From Candidatus Binatota bacterium (lineage in GTDB: Bacteria > Desulfobacterota > Binatia > Bin18), in contig WTHE01000595.1 in NCBI GenBank assembly GCA_011523315.1, positions 1 to 5,051 of the forward strand: a DNA stretch of 5,051 nt, read 5' to 3'. Positions 1 to 4,777 of this stretch are shown one piece after another (within the stretch, counting starts at the first letter, position 1; every line of letters starts with the position of its first letter). The translations under genes and the position numbers were made by a program. The notes under the pieces are model-generated. The model ran no database searches. It was given only the letters and a program-made list of their open reading frames with translations, and was not told where the DNA came from.

Positions 1-652
1 GACCCACACCATAGAACTGGTGCCGTCCGTCATCGTTCTGCCCTCGCGCCAGACCGTCCTGTTCGCCAAGCAGGCTGCCGAACTCGATGTCTTATCTGGG
101 GGACGCCTGCGTCTGGGCGTTGGCGTCGGCGCCAGCCCGGAGGAGTACCGGGCGATGGGCGTGGACTTTCAGACCCGCGGTGCCCGCTGCGAAGAACAGC
201 TGGAGCTGCTCACACAGCTGTGGACCCAGACGACGGTTGACTTTCAGGGACGCTGGGACAGCGTGTCCGGCGCGGGCCTCGACCCGCTGCCCGTTCAGCG
301 GCCGATTCCGGTCTGGATCGGCCCCAACAGCCGTCCGATTGCGCGCATTCGTCGCCGCATCGGCCGTCAGGCCGACGGCTGGTTTGTGCTCTGCCCGCCC
401 GAAGAGTCTCCTGCGGTTCAGGCCGACATTCATCAGCAGGCCCGGGCCGCAGGTCGCGACCCGTCCGCCATTGGCACCGAGGTCGGCGTGGCGGTCGTTG
501 GGCCGAGTCAGGCCGAGTGGCGCGACCGGGTGTCCGGCTGGCGCCGGGCTGGACTGAGCCACCTGTGTCTGCGCACCTTGGGCGGCGGGCTGGACGCCCA
601 GGGGCATATCGACACCATGCAACAGGCGCTGGGCCAGCTGCCCGACGACTGA
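1..652 (+). CDS. Luciferase-like monooxygenase family oxidoreductase, F420-dependent type (5'-truncated)
   Basis: The frame is open from base 2 to the TGA at 650-652, so the start lies left of the window and about 216 C-terminal residues are visible. The family usually has about 280-320 residues, so roughly the first 70-100 are missing. The GTG at 20 is internal and not a real start. Visible family signatures are LPSRQTVLFAKQAAELDVLS (residues 13-32), the GGRLRLGVGVG strand-loop that follows, the TRGARCEEQLELL helix, and NPLP-type DPLPVQRPIPVWIG in the second half. These are typical of the LLM-class F420-dependent TIM-barrel oxidoreductases, which use reduced F420 (some use FMNH2) to reduce or oxygenate carbonyl and other organic substrates in the cytoplasm. 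The substrate cannot be read from sequence. The cofactor assignment is by family resemblance, and the N-terminal part that would help is absent. Confidence 0.88.
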   Translation, partial: THTIELVPSVIVLPSRQTVLFAKQAAELDVLSGGRLRLGVGVGASPEEYRAMGVDFQTRGARCEEQLELLTQLWTQTTVDFQGRWDSVSGAGLDPLPVQRPIPVWIGPNSRPIARIRRRIGRQADGWFVLCPPEESPAVQADIHQQARAAGRDPSAIGTEVGVAVVGPSQAEWRDRVSGWRRAGLSHLCLRTLGGGLDAQGHIDTMQQALGQLPDD

Positions 653-694
653 AGCCGCGGCCGGGGGACTTCCCAAGGCGCCCGGACTGTGTCA

Positions 695-715
695 CATTTC
701 GGCCAGACCGAAATG
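695..715 (+). promoter_or_regulatory. Leader hairpin directly upstream of the VOC gene's Shine-Dalgarno
   Basis: A perfect 8-bp inverted repeat: CATTTCGG (695-702), loop CCAGA (703-707), CCGAAATG (708-715). It ends five bases before the AAGGAG ribosome site (720-725) of the gene starting at 733. There is no T-tract, so it does not look like a classical terminator for the upstream gene. It could be a translational control hairpin, an mRNA 5'-end stabiliser or an operator dyad. A shorter dyad, TGTG-T-CACA (688-696), partly overlaps it on the left. The function is inferred; the symmetry is seen directly. Confidence 0.4.
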
Positions 716-732
716 AAGGAAGGAGAGCAACA

Positions 733-1110
733 ATGATTGCATATGTCACCCTGGGCACAAGCGATATGGACCGGGCGACCAATTTTTATAACGCCCTGCT
801 GGCCGAGCTCGATCCTGACATCAAGGTGTTGATGGACGCGGGCCGCATCAAGCTGTGGGGCAAGCCCGGCTCACCGAATTTGGCTCTGGCCACCCCGTTT
901 GACGGTAACGCCGCCAGCGTCGGCAACGGCGTCATGGTCGCCCTGGCCGCGGCCAGCACCGACCAAGTCGATGCGGTTCACAAAAAGGCGCTGGAATTGG
1001 GTGGTACCGACGAGGGAGCACCGGGCCGGCGTGGCGGAGATCAGGGGCCGTATATCGGCTATTTCCGCGATCTGGACGGCAATAAACTGAACGCCATCTG
1101 CATGGGCTAA
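733..1110 (+). CDS. VOC (glyoxalase/bleomycin-resistance fold) family protein, probably non-metal
   Basis: A 125-residue protein, the normal size for a single-domain vicinal-oxygen-chelate protein (two beta-alpha-beta-beta-beta modules). The start is fixed by AAGGAG at 720-725, seven bases before the ATG. The N-terminal VTLGTSDMDRATNFYNALL and the C-terminal YFRDLDGNKLNAICMG are the standard opening and closing segments of the two modules. The usual first metal ligand, a His in the opening strand, is Tyr4 here. The Glu normally found after 'GNKL' is Asn120. The middle strand (GVMVALAAA) shows no His. This suggests a VOC member that binds a ligand or acts without the classical metal site, as in bleomycin-resistance-like or other non-enzymatic relatives. 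It lies 80 bp after the LLM gene on the same strand and is followed by a terminator-like hairpin. Family call is firm; function is unknown. Confidence 0.9.
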   Translation: MIAYVTLGTSDMDRATNFYNALLAELDPDIKVLMDAGRIKLWGKPGSPNLALATPFDGNAASVGNGVMVALAAASTDQVDAVHKKALELGGTDEGAPGRRGGDQGPYIGYFRDLDGNKLNAICMG

Positions 1111-1121
1111 GCCAACCTCTT

Positions 1122-1160
1122 CCGCCCGTCCAGTCGCGTATGGCGGACGGGCGTGTTTCT
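1122..1160 (+). terminator. Candidate rho-independent terminator after the small VOC gene
   Basis: CGCCCGTCC (1123-1131) and GGACGGGCG (1145-1153) form a perfect 9-bp GC-rich stem with a 13-base loop, beginning 12 bases after the TAA of the VOC gene. It is followed by TGTTTCT (1154-1160), a short, imperfect U-tract. A competing CCGCC/GGCGG pairing (1122-1126 with 1142-1146) is also possible. The position and stem support a terminator that separates the VOC gene from the next monooxygenase gene, but the weak T-run lowers confidence. Confidence 0.6.
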
Positions 1161-1216
1161 CCACTCCGCTTATCAACGCCTGCCGCGTCTCGTGTGGCCC
1201 GGCTCTGGGCCTGTGA

Positions 1217-1221
1217 CGGAG
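1217..1221 (+). promoter_or_regulatory. Ribosome binding site that decides the start of the second monooxygenase
   Basis: CGGAG lies five bases before the ATG at 1227. The alternative in-frame ATG at 1140 falls inside the loop/stem of the 1122-1153 hairpin and has no purine-rich site before it, so 1227 is preferred. A small dyad GGCCC-GGCTCT-GGGCC (1196-1211) sits just upstream of this site and could fold next to it. Confidence 0.5.
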
Positions 1222-1226
1222 CTGTC

Positions 1227-2285
1227 ATGGCCCGCATCCTGACCTGCACCTGGGCACCGACCGCCCTGGCCGTGCCCCAGCTGACCGGTAAAAACCGGGC
1301 TCTGGGTCTGGCCGAACTCCACGGACCGCAGCTGACCGAGCGCCTGCTGGACCCGGTCCAGGCCGCCGAAGCGCTCGGCATTGACTACCTGTTGGTCGCC
1401 CAGCGCTGGTGGGGCAGTGGCCAGGAAATCGAGGGTTCGAGCTATGACTGTCTGGCCATGACGGCTTTTTACGCCGCCCAGACCCGGCGTCTGCGGCTGA
1501 TCACGGCCATCCATCCCGGTTTTTTCCTGCCCGCAGCGATTGCCAAATGGGGAGCCACGCTCGACCGACTGACGGCCGGCCGCTGGGCGATCAACGTCAC
1601 CTCTGGCTGGCACGAGGCCGAGTTCGGCATGTACGGGGCAGAGCTGATCGAACACGACCAGCGCTACGCCCGGACGAGCGAGTTTGTCGAGATTTTACGC
1701 GGCGCCTGGACCCACGAGGAGTTCGACTACACCGGACGCTTCTACCAGGTTCGCGGCTTGCGCCTGGAACCCAGACCGCTGTCGCCCCGGCTCGAAGTCT
1801 TTCAGGGCGGGCAGTCGGCGGCCGCCATGACGCTGGCCGCCCGGCACTCGGACTGGATGTTTCTGAACGGCGGGCGGCCGGACAAGATCGGGCGGATCAT
1901 TGAGACGGTCCGCAAACGGACGGCCGAGACGGGCCGCCGGGTCCGCTTTGCCCTGTACGCCATTCCCCTGTGCCGCGAGACTGACGGCGAGGCCGAGGCG
2001 GCCATTCGGGCCATGGTCGAGGCTCAGGACACGGCCGTCCTGGCCCGGCGGCGGCAAAAGGTCAGCGGTGCCCAGGGCATGTGGCAGCCGAGCGATGACC
2101 CGCTGACCCATCTGGACAGCAACGAGGGCTTGGCCAGCCGTCTCATTGGCAGCCCGGACACTATCCTGGGCCGGATGCGCGAGTTTCACGAGCTGGGGGT
2201 CGATTGTTTTCACCTGACGCTGCACGACCGGCTGTTCAATCAGGTGGTGCTGCCGGCCCTGCACGGGGCGGCCTGGGCGCAATGA
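1227..2285 (+). CDS. FMNH2-dependent luciferase-like monooxygenase, SfnG/SsuD-type
   Basis: A 352-residue protein, matching the 360-380 residues usual for the alkanesulfonate (SsuD) and dimethylsulfone (SfnG) monooxygenase group. Motifs in order are AEALGIDYLLVAQRWWG (47-63), ITAIHPGFFLPAAIAKW (92-108), TLDRLTAGRWAINVTSGW (111-128), EHDQRYARTSEF (142-153), GRFYQVRGLRLEPRPL (170-185), FQGGQSAAAMTLAARHSDW (192-210) and FLNG (212-215). The 'SGW' after the asparagine is closer to SfnG-type proteins than to the 'TGG' of SsuD. The family are TIM-barrel enzymes that take FMNH2 from a separate flavin reductase and insert oxygen to cleave C-S bonds or oxidise other carbons. No flavin reductase gene is in the window. 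The substrate could be a sulfone, a sulfonate or an unrelated ketone or aromatic; sequence alone does not decide. It is preceded by a terminator-like hairpin, so it probably has its own promoter, and it runs convergently into the ChaC gene 55 bp away. Confidence 0.9.
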   Translation: MARILTCTWAPTALAVPQLTGKNRALGLAELHGPQLTERLLDPVQAAEALGIDYLLVAQRWWGSGQEIEGSSYDCLAMTAFYAAQTRRLRLITAIHPGFFLPAAIAKWGATLDRLTAGRWAINVTSGWHEAEFGMYGAELIEHDQRYARTSEFVEILRGAWTHEEFDYTGRFYQVRGLRLEPRPLSPRLEVFQGGQSAAAMTLAARHSDWMFLNGGRPDKIGRIIETVRKRTAETGRRVRFALYAIPLCRETDGEAEAAIRAMVEAQDTAVLARRRQKVSGAQGMWQPSDDPLTHLDSNEGLASRLIGSPDTILGRMREFHELGVDCFHLTLHDRLFNQVVLPALHGAAWAQ

Positions 2286-2295
2286 GACCGGCCCT

Positions 2296-2316
2296 GCGCG
2301 TGCTGCTCGAACGCGC
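2296..2316. terminator. Weak dyad between two convergent genes
   Basis: GCGCGT (2296-2301) and ACGCGC (2311-2316) form a 6-bp stem with a 9-base loop in the 55-bp gap between the monooxygenase stop (2285) and the ChaC stop (2341). Its location suits a bidirectional terminator, but there is no T-tract on either strand. Only the symmetry is certain. Confidence 0.25.
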
Positions 2317-2340
2317 GCTGCTGGCCTTTGGATTGCCGGA

Positions 2341-2901
2341 TTAAAGCTCAGGCTCGCCCGTCCCGTCCGAGGGGCCGAGACGACACACCTGGCGCTCCAA
2401 CTCGAACACGTGCCTATCCTTTACTCCCAGCGCGCGTAAGCTGTCGGCCAAGCGGGTCAGATACTCGGCATTTGAGCCGCTCGGGCCTGTGGCGTGACGG
2501 ATCTGGCGGGCAATGGCCGACACGGGGGCGGGTCCCAGATACTCCGGGTTGTCGCCTGCGGCAATGTAGACGCACACCTTGCCGGACGGCTCGGACGCGC
2601 CGGAGTAAAACGGCATCCAGCGGCGCTGAAACCCGCCCTGTTCCCGTTGGTCGAGGTAGGCCAAGACCGAGTCGAGAGAACGCTCGGTGACGCCGTAGGC
2701 CACCCCCCAACATACCGCCTCGGCCTCGGCGACCAGGGTCACCACCCGCCCCGGCGCGCCGGGCACGCCACGGTGGTCGGTCGAGCCCTGGTAGAAGCGC
2801 CGCGCCCAGCCCCGGATATAGCCGGTTTTGCGCCAGGTGAAGGCAAAGCCCGGGTTCCAGATCAAGGAACCATAGCCAAAGATCCAGGCCTCATTATGCA
2901 T
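2341..2901 (-). CDS. chaC: ChaC-type gamma-glutamylcyclotransferase
   Basis: A 186-residue protein, close to the size of bacterial and eukaryotic ChaC2 proteins. The nucleotide-loop-like substrate motif FGYGSLIWNPGF is at residues 8-19, with GWARRFYQGSTDHRG (31-45) and PGAPGRVVTL (47-56) following. YLDQREQGGFQRRW (82-95) carries the Glu expected to be the catalytic acid/base (Glu87, in LDxREQGG). The family cleaves the gamma-glutamyl bond of glutathione to give 5-oxoproline and Cys-Gly in the cytoplasm. It is the only leftward gene in the window, divergent from the VOC-hydrolase pair with 276 bp between starts. No clear Shine-Dalgarno precedes the ATG (upstream bases ACGACCCCATTCCA), so it may be weakly translated or leaderless. 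If the host makes another low-molecular-weight thiol instead of glutathione, the substrate might differ. The family call is very firm. Confidence 0.95.
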   Translation of the reverse strand: MHNEAWIFGYGSLIWNPGFAFTWRKTGYIRGWARRFYQGSTDHRGVPGAPGRVVTLVAEAEAVCWGVAYGVTERSLDSVLAYLDQREQGGFQRRWMPFYSGASEPSGKVCVYIAAGDNPEYLGPAPVSAIARQIRHATGPSGSNAEYLTRLADSLRALGVKDRHVFELERQVCRLGPSDGTGEPEL

Positions 2902-3177
2902 TGGAATGGGGTCGTCCGTTTCGGGCTGAGTCTAGCGGCTGATCGCTTTCACCGCCGAGAATTCTTCCACGACTTCCAAACCATATTTCGTGCCTTGGGG
3001 CAAATAGTGTAGCTGTTGGGGCAAAGGAATAGCCGGGTGGAATACTTCCCCACACGCTTCAAGCGACGAGAGCGAGATATGCGGTCCTGCGTCCACGTCG
3101 GAGAAAGCACCCCCAGCTTTTCCTTGACCCGTCCACCCCAGCCGGGGTAAACCTCTGGGAGTGAGAGAGGAGCGGAT
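2902..3177. other. Divergent intergenic region, 276 bp, with an unassigned leftward open frame
   Basis: This stretch separates the ChaC gene (leftward) from the metal-type VOC gene (rightward) and must hold the promoters of both. It is somewhat less GC-rich than the coding DNA. On the minus strand a frame ending with TAG at 2932-2934 stays open across the whole region. Its last part could start at a GTG at 3094-3096 and encode 54 residues, including EVFHPAIPLPQQLHYLPQG and ending EEFSAVKAISR. I do not recognise this peptide, it has no convincing ribosome site, and the frame continues antisense through the VOC gene, so it may be chance. I found no RNA gene or strong repeat here. Confidence 0.4.
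3124..3153 (+). promoter_or_regulatory. Possible sigma-70-like promoter for the VOC-hydrolase operon
   Basis: TTGACC (3124-3129) matches five of six bases of the -35 consensus. TAAACC (3148-3153), 18 bases downstream, is a poor -10 (three of six). Position, 25-54 bases before the ATG at 3178, is sensible. The evidence is limited to the good -35 and location. Confidence 0.25.
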
Positions 3178-3732
3178 ATGTCTCCAGAGCAGGTGTTCAA
3201 AAAGCCGTATCTGCGCACGGCCATGATTCCCGGTTCGTTTCCTCTGGCCGGGCCGGATGGGGAGCCGCCGGAGGTCCTGGGGGTGGATCACCTCGATATC
3301 ACAGTGACCGACCTGTCCCGGTCCGTGCCGTTTTACGAAAAGATTCTGGGCGCCCTGGGATTTCGCAAGATGATCCACCCGCACTACACCGGGTTTCATA
3401 ACGCCTACCTCATCATCGGCGTCAAGGAAGCCGCGGCGGAGGAGAAAGCCACCGGTCACAACCGGTTCCGAGCCGGCCTGCACCATCTGGCGCTCCGGGT
3501 CAGACACCGCCACGACGTTGACCGCTTCCACGATTTTCTGGTGGCCGAGGGGCTGACCGTTTTGGATCCCCCGGCGTCCTACCCTGAGTACGGGCCGCAC
3601 TACTATGCGGTCTTTTTTGCCGACCCGGACGGCATCAAGCTGGAGCTGGTCCATTATCCGGTCCAGTGGGGCTACTGGTCCAAAACCCAGCTGGACGGTG
3701 CAGATGAGCGATCCCGGAGTGAACCCGAGTGA
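3178..3732 (+). CDS. VOC family protein with intact His/His/Glu metal site (dioxygenase/glyoxalase-like)
   Basis: 184 residues. The start is certain: AGAGGAG (3166-3172) lies five bases before the ATG and an in-frame TAA at 3148 rules out a longer form. A roughly 33-residue N-terminal extension precedes the first module, which opens with LGVDHLDITVTDLSRSVPFY (34-53). The second opens with GLHHLALRV (100-108) and ends FADPDGIKLELVHYP (147-161). His38, His103 and Glu156 are at the positions of the 2-His-1-carboxylate metal ligands of type I extradiol dioxygenases and other VOC enzymes. A metal enzyme acting on an oxygenated organic substrate is therefore likely; dioxygenase, lyase or epimerase chemistry cannot be told apart. 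A 23-residue polar tail follows the domain. The next gene begins 31 bp later, so the two are probably co-transcribed and may act in one pathway. Its metal site contrasts with the degenerate one in the VOC protein at 733-1110. Confidence 0.9.
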   Translation: MSPEQVFKKPYLRTAMIPGSFPLAGPDGEPPEVLGVDHLDITVTDLSRSVPFYEKILGALGFRKMIHPHYTGFHNAYLIIGVKEAAAEEKATGHNRFRAGLHHLALRVRHRHDVDRFHDFLVAEGLTVLDPPASYPEYGPHYYAVFFADPDGIKLELVHYPVQWGYWSKTQLDGADERSRSEPE

Positions 3733-3750
3733 GGTTCTGACACACAGCAA

Positions 3751-3757
3751 AAGGAGG
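3751..3757 (+). promoter_or_regulatory. Perfect Shine-Dalgarno for the oxocamphor-hydrolase-like gene
   Basis: AAGGAGG, a full match to the 16S anti-Shine-Dalgarno core, lies six bases before the ATG at 3764. It fixes this start over in-frame ATGs further upstream that overlap the VOC gene (for example at 3605), and it is the strongest ribosome site in the window. Confidence 0.85.
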
Positions 3758-3763
3758 AGAAGT

Positions 3764-4525
3764 ATGCCGAAGCTCGAAGATTACGCCAACAAATACCAGG
3801 ATATCCGTATGCAGCGCCGCAACGGTATCCTGGAGATGACCCTCCACAACAACGGCGGACCCATGGTGTGGAACGAAAGCATCCACCGCGAGTTCGCCTA
3901 TGCCTGCACCGATATCGGCGCCGACCCGGAAAACAAGGTGGTCATCATGGCCGGTACCGGCGATTCCTTTTGTGCCGATATTGATTTCTCCAGCTTCAGC
4001 GGCGATCTGGGCACGCCGCGTGGCTGGGACAAGATTTACTGGGAGGGCAAGCGCCTGCTGCTCAACCTGCTGGACATCGAGGTGCCGATGATTGCCGCGG
4101 TCAACGGCCCGGCGCTGATCCACGCCGAAATCGCCGTCTTGTGCGATATTGTCCTGGCCTCGGACACGGCCGCCTTCCAGGACGCGCCGCATTTTCCGAA
4201 CGGCGTCGTGCCGGGCGATGGGGTGCATCTGGTCTGGCCGCTGGTGCTGGGAGCAAACCGGGGGCGGTATTTCCTGCTGACGGGTCAGAAGCTGTCGGCC
4301 CAGGAGGCCCTGAACCTGGGGGTTGTCAATGAAGTCCTGCCCCGAGACGCCCTGCTGGCCCGGGCCTGGGAGCTGGCCGAGCAGCTGGCCGAAAAACCGC
4401 CCCTGACCCTGCGCTATGCGCGGGTTGCCCTGACCCAGGAACTCAAGCGTCTGATGCGGGACGGGCTGGGCTACGGCCTGGCCCTGGAGGGCCTGGCAGC
4501 CATGGACCGTCAGCCGGGAACGTGA
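3764..4525 (+). CDS. 6-oxocamphor hydrolase-like crotonase superfamily protein (beta-diketone C-C hydrolase)
   Basis: 253 residues, the usual crotonase-fold length. From memory of the family, it resembles Rhodococcus 6-oxocamphor hydrolase (CamK) more than enoyl-CoA hydratases. Shared segments include ENKVVIMAGTGDSFC (56-70), GTPRGWDKI (83-91), IEVPMIAAVNGPALIHAEI (105-123), FQDAPHFPNGVVPGDGVHLV (138-157), ANRGRYFLLTGQKL (164-177) and ALEGLAAMD (240-248). The residues reported as the active site there (His45, His122, His145, Asp154, Glu244) have counterparts His41, His120, His143, Asp152 and Glu242. The second enoyl-CoA hydratase glutamate (in its 'PEI') is missing, being in the Ala-Pro-His stretch. 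These enzymes cleave a C-C bond between two carbonyls of a cyclic or bicyclic beta-diketone by retro-Claisen hydrolysis, without CoA. The true substrate is unknown. The gene sits 31 bp after the VOC gene with a perfect ribosome site. A plain enoyl-CoA hydratase/isomerase is the less likely alternative. Confidence 0.85.
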   Translation: MPKLEDYANKYQDIRMQRRNGILEMTLHNNGGPMVWNESIHREFAYACTDIGADPENKVVIMAGTGDSFCADIDFSSFSGDLGTPRGWDKIYWEGKRLLLNLLDIEVPMIAAVNGPALIHAEIAVLCDIVLASDTAAFQDAPHFPNGVVPGDGVHLVWPLVLGANRGRYFLLTGQKLSAQEALNLGVVNEVLPRDALLARAWELAEQLAEKPPLTLRYARVALTQELKRLMRDGLGYGLALEGLAAMDRQPGT

Positions 4526-4596
4526 GATTGCCGACAATTGGCTAAGCCGGGAAGCCACCTTGGGGCGGCAACCGAGGAGAGAGCCGAGCAGGGGCG

Positions 4597-4647
4597 CAAC
4601 CGCGCCAGCGTGGGTTTCAGGCTGTTGGAAACCGCGCTGGCGCGTTG
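4597..4647. repeat. Long GC-rich hairpin after the hydrolase gene
   Basis: CGCGCCAGCG (4601-4610) and CGCTGGCGCG (4635-4644) pair perfectly over 10 bp. The helix continues inward with GGTTTC (4613-4618) against GAAACC (4628-4633) and outward with CAA (4597-4599) against TTG (4645-4647). The loop is AGGCTGTTG (4619-4627), with a small internal asymmetry at 4611-4612/4634. It lies 72 bases after the hydrolase stop and has no T-tract, so it is not a canonical intrinsic terminator. It may be a T-less terminator, an mRNA 3'-end stabiliser or a copy of a dispersed palindromic element. Confidence 0.7.
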
Positions 4648-4764
4648 GATATCCCCACTTCCTGCCGACAAACTCTCCCATGCGGCTGTTATATCCGGGG
4701 CCGACCTTTTGCCGTTGTAAATGTGGCTCTTTTTCCTTACGTTTGGGTAACTTGCAACAAGGGC

Positions 4765-4771
4765 AAAGGAG
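4765..4771 (+). promoter_or_regulatory. Ribosome binding site of the SDR gene
   Basis: AAAGGAG lies six bases before the ATG at 4778 and fixes the start of this right-truncated gene. Confidence 0.75.
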
Positions 4772-4777
4772 CCTGAT

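Larger units (their letters stand above)
4526..4777. other. Intergenic region, 252 bp, between hydrolase and SDR genes
   Basis: No gene is supported here; the short open frames lack ribosome sites and recognisable sequence. The region holds the long hairpin at 4597-4647 and a pyrimidine-rich stretch CTCTTTTTCC (4727-4736) that has no good stem in front of it. The SDR ribosome site lies at its end. A promoter for the SDR gene is expected here; TTGTAA (4715-4720) with TACGTT (4738-4743) at 17-base spacing is a weak candidate. Confidence 0.5.

Noticed and set aside
1140..1226. Longer form of the FMNH2-type monooxygenase starting at 1140
   Set aside because: That ATG lies in the terminator-like hairpin with no ribosome site, and the extra 29 residues are not family-like. 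CGGAG before 1227 fits better.
2932..3750. 272-residue leftward gene antisense to the metal-type VOC gene
   Set aside because: Most of it mirrors the VOC coding sequence, which has clear domain motifs and a ribosome site. Long antisense frames are common in GC-rich genes. Only the part outside the VOC gene was kept as a low-interest note.
3605..3763. Upstream in-frame extension of the oxocamphor-hydrolase-like gene, overlapping the VOC gene
   Set aside because: The extra residues come from the VOC gene read in another frame, and a perfect AAGGAGG sits six bases before the ATG at 3764.
4594..4650. Integron attC site at the long hairpin
   Set aside because: GTTGGAT at 4644-4650 fits GTTRRRY, but the left end GCGCAAC does not fit RYYYAAC. 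The continuous perfect central stem is unlike attC architecture, and no integrase or cassette array is seen.
3635..4681. 348-residue leftward open frame opposite the hydrolase gene
   Set aside because: It is a low-complexity Gln/Gly-rich antisense shadow of a well-supported crotonase-fold gene.
4705..4736. Intrinsic terminator ending in CTCTTTTTCC before the SDR gene
   Set aside because: No stem longer than about three base pairs could be found directly before the T-run.
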